Under the pieces are notes generated by a model that worked only from the letters and a program-made list of their open reading frames with translations, searched no databases and was not told where the DNA came from. The position numbers and the translations under genes are program-made. Shown here piece by piece: positions 10,203 to 22,007 of a stretch of DNA of 64,000 bases. The stretch spans positions 62,001 through 126,000 of the forward strand of contig BCGN01000001.1 of the NCBI GenBank assembly GCA_001599295.1, written 5' to 3'. Every line of letters starts with the position of its first letter. Position 1 is the first letter of the stretch. The DNA is from Sporopachydermia quercuum (taxonomy: Eukaryota; Ascomycota; Sporopachydermiomycetes; Sporopachydermiales; Sporopachydermiaceae).

Positions 10203-11834
10203 CTACTTCTTTGACTTATGACTGAAAACTTGAACCAAATTCTCAGCTTCTTCAGCCCTCATAGTACTTGTCTTGAACTTGTGCTTACCTCTGATAAACC
10301 AGTATACAATAGCATATCCAATAAAGAACACAATGACAACTGATGCATAATTCATATCATTTGGTGCCACAGGCATAGTGAATGGGAAACAGAAGAAAAC
10401 AACTGCAAATATGGTCCAGCATATTAATACAATGTTAGCAAATAATCCCAGTTTTCCTAACCAGAATGGACCGTGTGTGATGTTATTTCTTCCTTTGATC
10501 AATAAGCAAATGGTAGGAACGCAGTAAGACATAAGTAAAAAGGTAATACAACCTGTGATCATTGCATTGAACGCTGTAGTGGAACCCATGTATAAAGCAC
10601 CTAAACATGCAACCCAGAAACATGACATCAAATGTGCATTTAGTGGTACTCCAAGTGTAGGATGGATCTGTGACCAATATGTGGAACCCCAGATACCTCC
10701 ATCTCTGCTGAATGACCAACATAATCTTGCTTGCCAAGTATGGCATGAAATATTGCATCCAACAGCAGTTAAGAAGATCAACACCTCCAAGCAGACAGCA
10801 CCAGCTTTTGATTTGGTAGCTTGGTAGAAAATATCCATGATTGGTACCCCAGTGTTGGAATTCATTATAGCATCTAAATTATTAATGGAGAAAAACATAG
10901 CAATTGAGTATGCAAAAGATGTAACGAATCCAATTGCTACTGTAGACATAATTGAGATAGGAATCTTTCTCTCAGGATTATTGATTTCCTCTGCCATATG
11001 GGTTGCACAATCCAAACATGAAAATGACCAGTTAGGATTAATCAAACCAACAATGAAAGCAATTCCTGATGATGACCAACCAGTAGCATTTTCAAACCTA
11101 ACGAAAACAAAATCTGCACTTTGGAAATTTGGTGATGCGCATGCAAGAACTGTTATCGTAATTATAGCAAATGAAGCTAATGATGTGTATAAGGCTGCTT
11201 GTGAAATGTGTGGTAAGTACTTTTCATAGCAATTGAACAATAAAATGAAAATGTTTACTAACTCATAAGTGACGAAAATAATCCAGTTATGGACAACAAA
11301 ATCAGGTCCTCCAGCTGTTAATGTATACATTCCCACAAGAGAGAAGGCAATGGCAAGAGTAACCGAAGCAGAAGTGAAAACCGAGCCAAACCAAGCAAGA
11401 GAACCGCACAAATAAGCAAGAAAAGCAGAGTACTTCTTTGGTGCTAATACACTGGTCCAGAAATATTGTCCACCAGAATTTGGGTATGCAGAGGCAAGTT
11501 CTGATAATGTGATTCCAATAAATGAAGAAACAAATGCAATGATAAGAATACCATATACAACAATAATAGGACCACCAGAAGCGATACTGGTAATCAAAGA
11601 AGCAGAAATACCGAACCAAGAATTAGTTAAACCAAAACCAACTCCAAGTAAAGACCAGATTGAGAAATTTCTTCTTAATTCTGGCTTGTAACCCATTTCT
11701 GCCAGCTTCAAATTATCATCATCCAAAATGATTGATGAAACATCACCAACTTCTGCTTCATTATCCGACGAAGTGAAAGTATCGTGTTGTAAACCAAGGT
11801 CTTGAACCTTGGATGAGATTTCTTGTTTCTCCAT
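10203..11834 (-). CDS. HNM1: Choline/ethanolamine transporter of the APC superfamily (Hnm1)
   Basis: A single 543-codon frame. A hydrophilic N-terminal stretch of about 55 residues is followed by roughly 12 hydrophobic segments. Conserved blocks match yeast Hnm1 almost continuously: WSLLGVGFGLTNSWFGIS in the first membrane segment, SGGQYFWTSVLAPKKY, GLINPNWSFSCLDCATHMA, TWQARLCWSFSRD, VPLNAHLMSCFWV and HGPFWLGK. Hnm1 imports choline (and ethanolamine, carnitine) at the plasma membrane for phosphatidylcholine synthesis by the Kennedy pathway. The length is close to the 563 aa of S. cerevisiae Hnm1, and the start chosen is the only ATG before the first membrane segment. A TATATATT element lies 117 bp upstream on the same strand. 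In S. cerevisiae the gene is controlled by inositol/choline elements; I did not find an unambiguous one here. Confidence 0.9.
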   Translation of the reverse strand: MEKQEISSKVQDLGLQHDTFTSSDNEAEVGDVSSIILDDDNLKLAEMGYKPELRRNFSIWSLLGVGFGLTNSWFGISASLITSIASGGPIIVVYGILIIAFVSSFIGITLSELASAYPNSGGQYFWTSVLAPKKYSAFLAYLCGSLAWFGSVFTSASVTLAIAFSLVGMYTLTAGGPDFVVHNWIIFVTYELVNIFILLFNCYEKYLPHISQAALYTSLASFAIITITVLACASPNFQSADFVFVRFENATGWSSSGIAFIVGLINPNWSFSCLDCATHMAEEINNPERKIPISIMSTVAIGFVTSFAYSIAMFFSINNLDAIMNSNTGVPIMDIFYQATKSKAGAVCLEVLIFLTAVGCNISCHTWQARLCWSFSRDGGIWGSTYWSQIHPTLGVPLNAHLMSCFWVACLGALYMGSTTAFNAMITGCITFLLMSYCVPTICLLIKGRNNITHGPFWLGKLGLFANIVLICWTIFAVVFFCFPFTMPVAPNDMNYASVVIVFFIGYAIVYWFIRGKHKFKTSTMRAEEAENLVQVFSHKSKK

Positions 11835-11950
11835 GGTTGTTCTGAACGATGGATTCTGATGTTGCNCGGTCCAAATATATGATGTATTCTAAGGTATTGA
11901 ACTCTACTGCTGGTCTAATGTTTTACCTTCAGAATGACCGGATTCTCCCC

Positions 11951-11958
11951 AATATATA
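11951..11958 (-). promoter_or_regulatory. TATA-type element of HNM1
   Basis: TATATATT on the minus strand, 117 bp upstream of the HNM1 ATG, a normal spacing for a yeast TATA box. Confidence 0.4.
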
Positions 11959-13022
11959 AGCAAGATATAAGGGAAAGGAAGATTGTTCAATAATTACAAT
12001 CAGCTTATCCTATTCTTTAGTAGTAGCAAATAACGACCAATCGTAACATATATCAGTAATGAGGACTTACGTAGCTTAGGTCTTCTGTTCTGTGTTTTCT
12101 AACGTTTTTTCACTTCCCGCGTCAAAACTACAAGCAAGACTATCGACATCTATTTATAATCTCAATCATACAGTTGAAAAGAATGAGTAATGGTGTCATT
12201 TAATATAAATTTTATGTGTATTAGTTTCATTTTTTATACATACTTCCATTTATTNTATCGATTGTAAGTAAAATTACACTCATGGAAGACACTTCACCAC
12301 CATCTATAGTTCATTGCTCTGATAAGTGATAAAGGAACTTACTTATTATGTGTGCAACATAAATCTGTCATGATTATCTATACGGTAATCGGAATAAAAT
12401 TTCTGAACTAATTCGCTACTCGCATTTAGTTTCAAGCTTTAATAATAATAGTTCATAGAAGTAACACATTTGTCTTCGGATAGTCCACTTAAAGATTGTT
12501 GAACGGTAATTGTTACTCAATTCATGATATCTTGGGCAGAGACGGGTAAATAACCTTTAGAGTTTAGTAACTGTGAGAGGTTAAATCTGGATGAAGATAA
12601 TTATTCACCACGTAATCAGTTCTTCTAGGTGTAAATTGTTCATAGCTTGGAGTTGATGAGTTAGAAGATTAGATATTGATTTGGAGAGTACGGCTTATAC
12701 TCGATGGTATTTGATAAAAGAGTGTAGATAAAGACTAAACAAAAGTGTTAAACTTTAACTCTAACAAGAATGTTGAATGGAAGGAAGGTAATCAAAAATA
12801 GTTGAATGTATCTGTAATAACACACTAGACAGTTAGGAATACTTTTAGTTATTTATTTTTGTAAGTAGATAAATATATTGTACTAACAGACAAAAGATTT
12901 TACATTTAAGNTGACTTGCTTTTGCTGTATTGATACCATTTCCTCTCAGCGCTATGCCGGTTTATACCGAAGATCATTGAGGATGGAACGGCATTAGTGA
13001 AATAAAGTTAGCTGCTTGTTTA

Positions 13023-13041
13023 TTAAGGTTGGAAACCTTAA
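13023..13041. repeat. Perfect 8-bp inverted repeat with 3-nt spacer
   Basis: TTAAGGTT and AACCTTAA are exact inverted arms around GGA, in the desert between HNM1 and MSB1. It could be a dimeric factor site or a small RNA hairpin. Nothing nearby decides which. Confidence 0.4.
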
Positions 13042-15893
13042 ATTAAGTAAGGAAAATTAGTCCTGTTATCTTTACTGCTCCACATTTCAATTACCCTTTT
13101 CGTAGAACATGTATTCCCGTTATCTTCACTTCAATTCCAGCCAGTCAGATAACTGGATTTTTTTTACTTGTTGAATGAATGGAATTAGTTATCTGATAAA
13201 AAGGCACATCAGGATCATTGGACTCGAATTGTGATGAGATTGAAATTCTATTGTGAGTAAAAGTAAGGCTTGACAGTTCTCTGTATCTTGTTATCAAAAA
13301 AAATTCATATTGTGGAGTCAATATAAAGTAGATGTACCAGAGATGAGTCCTACTGTATGTATTTCAGTGCCTATGAACCTTGCATCGCGCTGACAGAGCT
13401 GGCTCGTTTTGTAACAACCTTGTCAGTTGAGATTAATGAGGNCGACCGTTGAGTTGTTTTCTCCCAANGGTGCATAGATAGTAGAATTTCGGTTAGGGCG
13501 ACAACTACATGGAAGAACCACGTTGCTCGCACAATAGTGGTAGGCTAGAAAAAACAATAGTTTCGGATTAAATACTAGTACTATTGCAAGCCAAGCTTTT
13601 CTATTATAAAATGCCAAGTAATGATATATTATTAGATCGTTCCATAGGAGGAGAGCTAAATCTGTAGTAGGTGGATGTTCTAACGTTCACCAGAGTTCCA
13701 TCTCACATGATATTACTGCAACTAAATTTAATACTTTTTTATGGTCCTTCAACAACTATAATGGCTTATAAAAGACATCCAATTGCGAGAAATTCTAATC
13801 AATCAAACATTGAAATCCTGAAATACTGAGATGGACGTGGTTCGAAAGAAGCAGCAAATAAGTATTTATGATGATGCATAGTTCTGCATGATTAACCTAA
13901 ATTCCTGCAATCCCAAATTGATGTACTAAATAGATAGATAATAAGTTGATATATTTATGATATGGTAACAAACGAAAACTGTTCTCTCAAGTCAAAAATA
14001 AATATATTGTTTATATATTTTATTTATACCAAATATGAGTAATAAAAGGTATGTACTAGAGATACACTCAAGACAGATTTGTTGAAGGGATAAAGCCTGA
14101 TCGCCATGAAAATTCAACAATTAAAAGCAAGATGCATATGAATCCCAATATTACTACCTTCATCTCCTTCCATTCCAAATAACCAAAACAAACAAAACTC
14201 CACAGTCAGGAAACATACTTATCTCAATTTTAAAGAGACACTTTATTTCTAGTTTCTATTCACAAACTTAATGATTCCCAATGTGTGTATTTAAGTATAT
14301 ATTTGACATATTGAGCAAAGGAAGATTCGACAAGCGGACATAAAGTTCAAAATCAAAATCAAGCTAGTTATGGATTAACCCAATCTAGGAAAAGATTCAT
14401 CGAACTTTATTTTCTTAGTAACGTCCTCGAACATAACTTATTACTAGTATATCTTCCTAGAAAAGGAAGAGCTTTTAAAGCTCACTGCTACTTCTTATGT
14501 TATTTATTAGTGCATTACTATTAGGTGACAAAAATTATTATCTCCTATTATCAATTGGTCGATAAATACTCACTCTCATATTTCGCTACAGTCTTGGAAC
14601 CGTCAGTCTTCGGACTCATTTCCAACTTTATAGTTCTTGATCCAAAATTAAGCATTTTAGATCTTCAAACTTAAACTTTTAGTCCCCAATTTACTTCCGA
14701 ATTTGTTCGATAGCTATCATACCTACAACTTTTATACCATTTTCAGTATTATTAATATGAGTTTTAAATACAGTTGCTCTATTTCCTGAGCTTATTTCAT
14801 CTACTTAACCCTTCTTTGTCTTAAACATGAACTCTAGCAAACCTGCAAAGACATTGTTATATCGACTAATTGCTACTATCTTCCTGCATTACAAGAAACG
14901 GACAACCTATGAACGGCTATTAGTGGAACTTGTGATTTGTTATTTTCATTCATCAGTTTGTCGTTATACTAAACGAACAGACAAGGTTTTCTAAACTTCA
15001 TCGCGAAACTGAATGACAAGCAGTAGAACCTAGGTGTAAGATATACATCTATCTACTTTGGTTATTTATCTGATGCACTTGAATTGATTCTACTTTATAC
15101 CAGTTATTGTATAAGTATGTATAGACGATTCTGCGATATAAGATAAAGCATTGTAGATGAAATTCTCATTTATATGGTTAATGCTTTCATAATATTTCAT
15201 CTTTTTTATCACATAGTGATATAATAATCAAACAAATAGCAGCTGAAGTAGATTTGAGTGTCTTCATTAATTAGTTATTATAATTATTGTAACGGCTATA
15301 ACTGCTGCAATAAGAGACCTAATCAAGGCGCCTATATTAGCTTTATACCTAGAAAGTAAATGTACCAACTCCATAGAGTCAGTAGAGTTTTATCAGTAAC
15401 TTATCAAATAGTCCTATAGATATAAATATGATAAGCATTAGGTAACAGTGTTTATTTTTTTCAACATATTGTAAATCTCACCATTATTCACGTCCATCTA
15501 GTATAATTTCTCCATTTAGACATAAAATACATCTCTGAAATCAATAGGAACTTCATATCCGATTTATTCAGAGAATGGCTCCTCATCTTTAAGAAGTAAA
15601 AAGTGTTGCAAACTTTGCACTTTCGATTTCGATAGTTGATAACACATTTCACACACATTTCACGTATTTTCACCAACTATTATGGCTGGTTTCACCTAGT
15701 TCAATCGCAAGAGAAATTCATCATAGTAATTGCTGTGAAGTTTACTAACACACGTTCACTTGAACAAACCATCAAAGGTATTATTGTTATTACAGTCANA
15801 TCATAATAACTATTACTATTGCTATTAATACTATTAGCTAACTAACTATATCAAGTAAAATATAAAAGTAAATAAACGAATTTCAGGATAAAC

Positions 15894-18800
15894 CTATAAT
15901 TGATTTGCAGAAGTGTAGCTTCCATAATCTCTATCAACTAGCATCCTTTCAAGCATTTTTCTTTGATTCATTTTGTTGCTCCTAACTCCATTCGGTATTG
16001 TAGTAACATTATTTATACTATTCATAGAACTACCAACATTATCACTCATAGTATTGATATTATTGATAGTATTGTTCATGTTTTTCATACCCCTGATATT
16101 ATCAGTATTATTACTATCACTAACAATATCATATCTTTGAACATTCTTATGGGCATTAATAGGAACAGCAATAACTTTCTGAATAGTAAACTCTTCAATA
16201 CTTGTAACACTCGAACTAGTAGATTTACAAGAGTTTGATGAGTTATTACTATATGTTGCTTGTGACGATGTTGTTTCTGGTGATGAATCAGTTGTGTTGT
16301 TGTTTCGCTCATTGGTTGAATTCTGTTTTTGACCTGAAGTGGACACTGAAGAAGGCATTGAAGCAGGCACAGGCCGACGACTAGCGTCAGTTTTACTCTT
16401 ATGGTAGAGCTGATTTTGGAAAGATTTCATATTTAATTGCTTGATCTGATTATAATGATGAGTTGGTTTAGGGATACTAGGCATGTTAGACATGGGCTTA
16501 GAGATTGATCTGTTAGCCAGGGAACCCGTATTGCTAGGCATAGTATGCACATCATCAGCAACATTGTTTGCCTCAGTAATTACCGCATTATTCCTAGAAC
16601 CATTATTATAGCCATTACTAGCAGTTCCACTACTAGCATTGGCATGCTGTAAACTCAGCGGCAATGAAGGTAAACTTCTACCGTTATAGTTATCACCTAA
16701 CCCATTATCATTAGCGCCATTTCTATTTGATTGAGCATTTAAGAAATTCCGTTTGGGGTTTCTAATAGGTAATGCATACAATCCAGTAATATTAGTATTG
16801 TTGAAATTACTAGTATTGTTAGTACCNGCTTTATAATCAAATCCTGGTAGTAACTCTTTCGACTCTCCTTTCTGTTCACCTTTAAGGCTATTATCATTAC
16901 TGCCAATGCTACTATTGACAGGAACAGTTAGTGGACCTTGTTGAATAGAACGATCAGGGTGATATGCAATAGTATTGCTTTGAACGTAACTTAATGGTAA
17001 ACATTCTGATGATTTCGAAAGATACTTTAACGGTTCAACAGGTGAGAATGAGTTATTATCCATTGGGCGGACATTGATAGGTGGATGAACAGTTACATTA
17101 GCATTAACGTTGTCGACATTGATATTGACATTGCCAGTGCTGCTAGTTTGCAAGTTGGCATTAAGCAGATTAGCAGTATTAGCACTACTGCTAGTATTTG
17201 TCATACTAATATCGTTAATATTTCTAACCGGTGTCCTTGACAATGGCATCGAATTATTATCAGTAGGCACACTCGAATCACAACCTGCATTGATTCCAGC
17301 ATTGTTTGCTGTGACGCTTCCATCCTTTGGATTCCATGCTTTCTCTTTCACATCGACTAATGGCGGCAGTATTTTCTCGACTGATGCTCCAGTCGTGGTA
17401 TTCTCAGTATCAATTGACAAAGGTGACGGTTCCTTGGTGTTTCTAGTACCGGCATTAATAATATTTGCTTTGACTCTACTGCCTGAGTTGTTTTGACTCT
17501 TTATACTAGAATCATACTTGAATGCAAACTGCTGGCTGTGGTTGTCCTCAACGTTGTTTTCATTATTTCCCACATTGTTATTTTCATTTTTGTAACTTTT
17601 GTCATGTTTGTCCTGTTTGTCAGCAACAATTGGAGCATCATTAATTCCACGTTCATTTCTAGAGCCTTTGTCAGACAATTTCTTATGAACAGCTTTTTGT
17701 AACGTTTTTCTTAATAGCAATTGGAATTTGCTTGGCTTCTTCCGCTTCGAATTATTTGAATTGTTACTAGTAATAACATTTAGATTAACATTATTTCTAG
17801 TAGAATTATTATAACTATTATTAGTGCTAGCATTAATTCCATTGCCACGATCGGTTTCCTCGTACATCAAAGAAGTGTTTAAACAGGAATCAAAGTACGA
17901 AACGCTTGCTGAATCAGCATTGTTGATGATTTGCGCATTTGAGATACGGGAGGCTGAATTGAAATTTGATCCCGATGATGTGTTGAATTCAACTGATTGA
18001 ATATGAGGATTAGCAAGTGAAGTAGTGTCAATTGAATCTGTTGATGGGTTTGTTACTATTGACTCATGTGATATTATAAGGTGATTAAGAGTGTTAGAAG
18101 TAGTAGCAACATTGGTACTATTCATATAGTTGTCAGTGCATATATCACTGTTATAACGATCAAAGGACGTATTGGATTTGTTGANCCTAATTGAGTTGTC
18201 TGTATTACTGGCCAAGTAAACGTTCTCATTAATTCTACTGCTAGCAGTAGTTGATTTAACCAATCCTTCAGTTGTTTCAACCTCACGTAAGTAAACAGAT
18301 GTTTTATTCTTCCTTAAGCTATTATCGCTGCCATGATCATAATCATCATCCTGTTGCTTATTGATGACTTCATTTTCAAATGTTTCTTCGAGTTCTTCCT
18401 CGGTTCCACCATTTTCGATAAATGTTAAATATAAGGAATAGTCAGCCAAAGACATTCTTTTGACATTAATTGAGGATTTACTAGCTCGTATAGCTTTGTT
18501 GGGAACATTTCCAGCACCGTTTCGAGTATATTTAGCTAAAGTTGTAGCATCGATTCCAGCAGTTGCATTAGTTGCGTTGGTTGTATTAACCGTATCTTCC
18601 TTGTTCATTTGCTCAGCTTTCATTAACACTTTTCTATCTATTCCTAGTTGTTTCATTTTCTCTTCTTGAGCTTTAGGATCCAAAATAGGGCCAGGAACAC
18701 CAAGATAGTTATAATGATAGCTGACAGTGTTGACCAATGTTTTTGAATTATTGTTCATAAAGGGATCAAGCGTTGGTAATGAATTTGAATTAATAATTGA

Positions 18801-21800
18801 AGCAACTGAAGGATTTCCACTTGAATTTTCGACTTTATTCAAACAGTTTGGATCCACCGTTTCATGATTGAATAACCAATTGTTCATATGTCCTTCAATG
18901 ATTGGATTTGATATTATTAAAGTATGATGATGCTGACCTTCTTTATGATTCTTCTTGATAAATTTCGATTTCAGTCTATCAATAACATTATGTGTATCAT
19001 AATGCTTATTATAGCTATCACTAGAATAAATTCTATCTTCAGCTTCCTCATTTTCATCAATCGTTTCAAGAGGGTTTTCCTCATTGATGATTTCTTCTAT
19101 TGCTAGCCATTTATTAGCATCAACTTTATCATTACTGTTCAAGCTATCAAATTCATCATTTTTCAACCACTGGCTCTCTAATTCAAGGAAAAACACATTT
19201 GAAAGAATGTACTTATTGCTTAGTGGCTGTTCATGGTTGATCATTAAAAACCAGGACCAAATATGCAGTTTAGATATTTTGATCTTTCTGACATCAAGTT
19301 GATATCTATTTCCATTGCCATGAAGATCATTGCTATTATCATTGCCATCTTCATTATTATTATTATTGGCAGCAAGCAAATTCAAGTTGTGCATTGATTG
19401 TCTTGAAGACAAGACAGAGAAATCAACATCCCAAGCAATTGTCTCATCAAATGGAACATTAATACGACTCATACGATGCGTCTCTCTCTTTTTCAGTAGC
19501 TTTTTGGCTTGAGAAAGTTGATTCAAAAAGTATAATGATTTCTTAGAAACCATCTCGGTAATCATTTCCGGTTCATTAAAACAGGTGAAGATCAAATCAC
19601 GATCAGCTTGATTAAATGTGGATGAATTACTGAAAGAAACATTCTTACAGTCAGCAATGGTTCTTAGAAAGGACTCACCAGAAGAACAGAAGTTCATCGC
19701 AGATGATTTTTTGTTAGTTGCACTGTTGTTAATCAAGGTTATTAATGACATTTCCATTCCAGATTCTGACTCCGATAGAATTGATGGAAACTTTGATGGG
19801 GTGTAAGGAAATTGATCTATCAATTGTTGAATATTATTTGGTAGCTTGAGATATGAGAATGATGAGTTTTGATTTGATTTTTGACTTGTATTATTGATTG
19901 CACCAGGCAATGAACGAACATAAGCAAAAAACAAATGAAAGCTTGCAGTGAAACATTTATTCCATTCGGCAACAGTTTCTGTTAATCGGGGCGGTGAGGA
20001 TTTATCGCCAATTGTGTCAAAAGACAAAGGAAATGCATAAATCCCAGCAATAAATGCAAAATCTTTGCCGTATAGATTAATAAAATTATAATTAACAGTA
20101 TTAATCTCGCTTTCTTCGGCTACAGCTTGGTACACCAAACGGAAGAAATCAGTTGCAATTGAGTAGGATGCATCATCTTTGAAGCATTCAGCAAAATGTT
20201 GATTAAACACTTTACTGCTGTATTCCATCTCCTTTTCAATATCGACATATTTATTATAAGCATCCCATGTTATTATACCGTTTGGTAATCTACTCCATAA
20301 CCATCTCAAAGCGCCCATTAGAGTTACTTCATCAGCAATTAGGATCTCTCTTTTCAAGGAAGGACCTGTTAATAAAGTGTTTGAGTTTATGACCACAGAC
20401 TGAAGAAAATTTCTTATGTGAATTGTATGAGATGAGTCAGTTAACGGTAAGAAAATTGATGAGATATTTGATTCATAGTTTAGTAGTTTAATTGTTATAT
20501 CATTAATCAAGCTACTAAGTAATGACGGAGATAACTCGTTTATGGAGAATATAGACATTGTAGCTAATTGTTGTAGTAAAGGGTTTTCGGTGAATGGGGA
20601 ATCAAATTTGGCAGGCTGCTTTGACTCAAAAAGTTGAGACGTAATATTTTGTTGAGAAAAAAACGACAAACGTNTTGCAAAAGGATTTGATAGATTCTTG
20701 TTGATTGTGATCTTTCTTTTTAATGCTGCGCCTAAAGAAAGTCTTTTAGTCTTGTTAGCAATAGAACGAGAAGCGCTAGAAGGAATAGGACGTGAGGAAG
20801 TAGTCAATACTGAATTTCTAAATAAGTTTTCATCAATCTCAAATGATAGCTTCAGACCATTTGAATGTCTTGATCGAGAATCAGTGAGGTCGGCTGAATT
20901 GATACCGTTAGCAGTAGAAATGTTATGACTGGTAGTAAACCACTTATCTGTTATAGCAAGTAAATCACTAGAACAAGAATCATCAAGAACGGTATCAATT
21001 TGATTGTAACTCTTGTTAATTCCAGTAACACTAACAGGATGGCTAATAACTCTTTTCCTCTTCTGATTAGATTCCAGTTGTTCCTTTGTTTGGAATTCAA
21101 ATTGAAAGCCGTTGTCAGAGAGTAACAATTCATTTGATAGTAAAGAACAAGATGAAGGTGATCTGTCTCCATTGAATGAATCAAGAGAATAATTCGATTT
21201 ATTGCAAGAGTCACGGTTTTTCATAATTAAGGAAATATTTGAACTTTCGCGGCTCATTTCAATTGATTCTTCATGATTTAAGTTCAATGAATTAATGTTT
21301 GGATGGGGTTTCATTGAAATAGGCTTGATGTCGCGCTGGGGATACGCGTTTTGAGAATTAGAGTTAAACCCAGGGGTAATATAGGTGTCGTGTCCTGAAA
21401 TTGAATCCAAAATTAGGCCAATATTAGAATTTGGAGAAACTTTGTTTCCTTCACTTGCATAACTTATGCATGAAGTTCTTTGAAAATGTTTCCTTTTCCG
21501 GGAAAACCATTTCAACGACCGAGTAAATGAGGAACGAGTTTTGGTATTAATTCTGGTATTTCCTTCTATTTTGTTTCCAGATGGAACGTAGGGAATATTA
21601 TTTGGTTCCAGGGAAAAGACGTTGGTGGAATTTAAACCAGCAAAATGCATTGGCTCTTGTGTATTTGGAGAATGTTTAGCATTTAATGATTTAGCATCGT
21701 TTGAATTAAGGGAACCAATGCCATTGTTGTCGAGTAGAGAAAACAACTTCGAAGATGTTCCCTTATATTGATTTTCTGATTGATTGATGCCTTTCGTTGT

Positions 21801-22007
21801 TGCTGATTGATCGTTTGATGATCCCGGCGGAGAATTCTCTACTGAGTTCTCAGTACCTTGGTTATGGTTGAATCNTCCCAGCTGTTTAACTAATCGCAGT
21901 TGTTGAGTTCTTGACTTATCCTTGCCTTTATAATTGGTTGATGGTTGAATCAATTTTAANAACAGATCACTGCCGAGTAAGAGCTTCCATTTCCACGCAT
22001 CTGTCAT
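15894..22007 (-). CDS. MSB1: Morphogenesis protein Msb1 homologue, exceptionally long
   Basis: A single 2037-codon frame. The recognisable part is the Msb1/Mug8 (RhoGAP-like) domain at about residues 480-1000. It contains RWLWSRLPNGIITWDAYNKY, FFRLVYQAVAEES, the FHLFFAYVRSLPGA segment, and LHIWSWFLMINHEQ followed by a VFFLELE strand, each with a clear counterpart in S. cerevisiae Msb1. The last residues (QRKMLERMLVDRDYGSY) also resemble the Msb1 tail. Msb1 works at bud sites downstream of Cdc42 and Bem1 with Rho1/Pkc1 signalling. This protein is nearly twice the 1137 aa of S. cerevisiae Msb1. The excess is Asn/Ser/Thr-rich low complexity, both before the domain (1-450) and in about 900 residues after it, with runs of AAT/AAC codons. 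Basic RSLKWFSRKRKHFQ (near residue 170) could bind membrane lipids. Four N bases lie inside it. Confidence 0.82.
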   Translation of the reverse strand: MTDAWKWKLLLGSDLXLKLIQPSTNYKGKDKSRTQQLRLVKQLGXFNHNQGTENSVENSPPGSSNDQSATTKGINQSENQYKGTSSKLFSLLDNNGIGSLNSNDAKSLNAKHSPNTQEPMHFAGLNSTNVFSLEPNNIPYVPSGNKIEGNTRINTKTRSSFTRSLKWFSRKRKHFQRTSCISYASEGNKVSPNSNIGLILDSISGHDTYITPGFNSNSQNAYPQRDIKPISMKPHPNINSLNLNHEESIEMSRESSNISLIMKNRDSCNKSNYSLDSFNGDRSPSSCSLLSNELLLSDNGFQFEFQTKEQLESNQKRKRVISHPVSVTGINKSYNQIDTVLDDSCSSDLLAITDKWFTTSHNISTANGINSADLTDSRSRHSNGLKLSFEIDENLFRNSVLTTSSRPIPSSASRSIANKTKRLSLGAALKRKITINKNLSNPFAXRLSFFSQQNITSQLFESKQPAKFDSPFTENPLLQQLATMSIFSINELSPSLLSSLINDITIKLLNYESNISSIFLPLTDSSHTIHIRNFLQSVVINSNTLLTGPSLKREILIADEVTLMGALRWLWSRLPNGIITWDAYNKYVDIEKEMEYSSKVFNQHFAECFKDDASYSIATDFFRLVYQAVAEESEINTVNYNFINLYGKDFAFIAGIYAFPLSFDTIGDKSSPPRLTETVAEWNKCFTASFHLFFAYVRSLPGAINNTSQKSNQNSSFSYLKLPNNIQQLIDQFPYTPSKFPSILSESESGMEMSLITLINNSATNKKSSAMNFCSSGESFLRTIADCKNVSFSNSSTFNQADRDLIFTCFNEPEMITEMVSKKSLYFLNQLSQAKKLLKKRETHRMSRINVPFDETIAWDVDFSVLSSRQSMHNLNLLAANNNNNEDGNDNSNDLHGNGNRYQLDVRKIKISKLHIWSWFLMINHEQPLSNKYILSNVFFLELESQWLKNDEFDSLNSNDKVDANKWLAIEEIINEENPLETIDENEEAEDRIYSSDSYNKHYDTHNVIDRLKSKFIKKNHKEGQHHHTLIISNPIIEGHMNNWLFNHETVDPNCLNKVENSSGNPSVASIINSNSLPTLDPFMNNNSKTLVNTVSYHYNYLGVPGPILDPKAQEEKMKQLGIDRKVLMKAEQMNKEDTVNTTNATNATAGIDATTLAKYTRNGAGNVPNKAIRASKSSINVKRMSLADYSLYLTFIENGGTEEELEETFENEVINKQQDDDYDHGSDNSLRKNKTSVYLREVETTEGLVKSTTASSRINENVYLASNTDNSIRXNKSNTSFDRYNSDICTDNYMNSTNVATTSNTLNHLIISHESIVTNPSTDSIDTTSLANPHIQSVEFNTSSGSNFNSASRISNAQIINNADSASVSYFDSCLNTSLMYEETDRGNGINASTNNSYNNSTRNNVNLNVITSNNSNNSKRKKPSKFQLLLRKTLQKAVHKKLSDKGSRNERGINDAPIVADKQDKHDKSYKNENNNVGNNENNVEDNHSQQFAFKYDSSIKSQNNSGSRVKANIINAGTRNTKEPSPLSIDTENTTTGASVEKILPPLVDVKEKAWNPKDGSVTANNAGINAGCDSSVPTDNNSMPLSRTPVRNINDISMTNTSSSANTANLLNANLQTSSTGNVNINVDNVNANVTVHPPINVRPMDNNSFSPVEPLKYLSKSSECLPLSYVQSNTIAYHPDRSIQQGPLTVPVNSSIGSNDNSLKGEQKGESKELLPGFDYKXGTNNTSNFNNTNITGLYALPIRNPKRNFLNAQSNRNGANDNGLGDNYNGRSLPSLPLSLQHANASSGTASNGYNNGSRNNAVITEANNVADDVHTMPSNTGSLANRSISKPMSNMPSIPKPTHHYNQIKQLNMKSFQNQLYHKSKTDASRRPVPASMPSSVSTSGQKQNSTNERNNNTTDSSPETTSSQATYSNNSSNSCKSTSSSVTSIEEFTIQKVIAVPINAHKNVQRYDIVSDSNNTDNIRGMKNMNNTINNINTMSDNVGSSMNSINNVTTIPNGVRSNKMNQRKMLERMLVDRDYGSYTSANQL

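Larger units (their letters stand above)
11835..15893. other. 4 kb gene desert between HNM1 and MSB1
   Basis: Only short chance frames occur (such as 13423-13617 and 15488-15676 on the minus strand), with no coding signature. It holds the HNM1 promoter on its left and the MSB1 3' flank on its right. A perfect inverted repeat lies at 13023-13041, and a CGG-N6-CCG pair of the Zn-cluster-factor type at 12958-12969. No tRNA-like A/B boxes were found. Confidence 0.55.
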
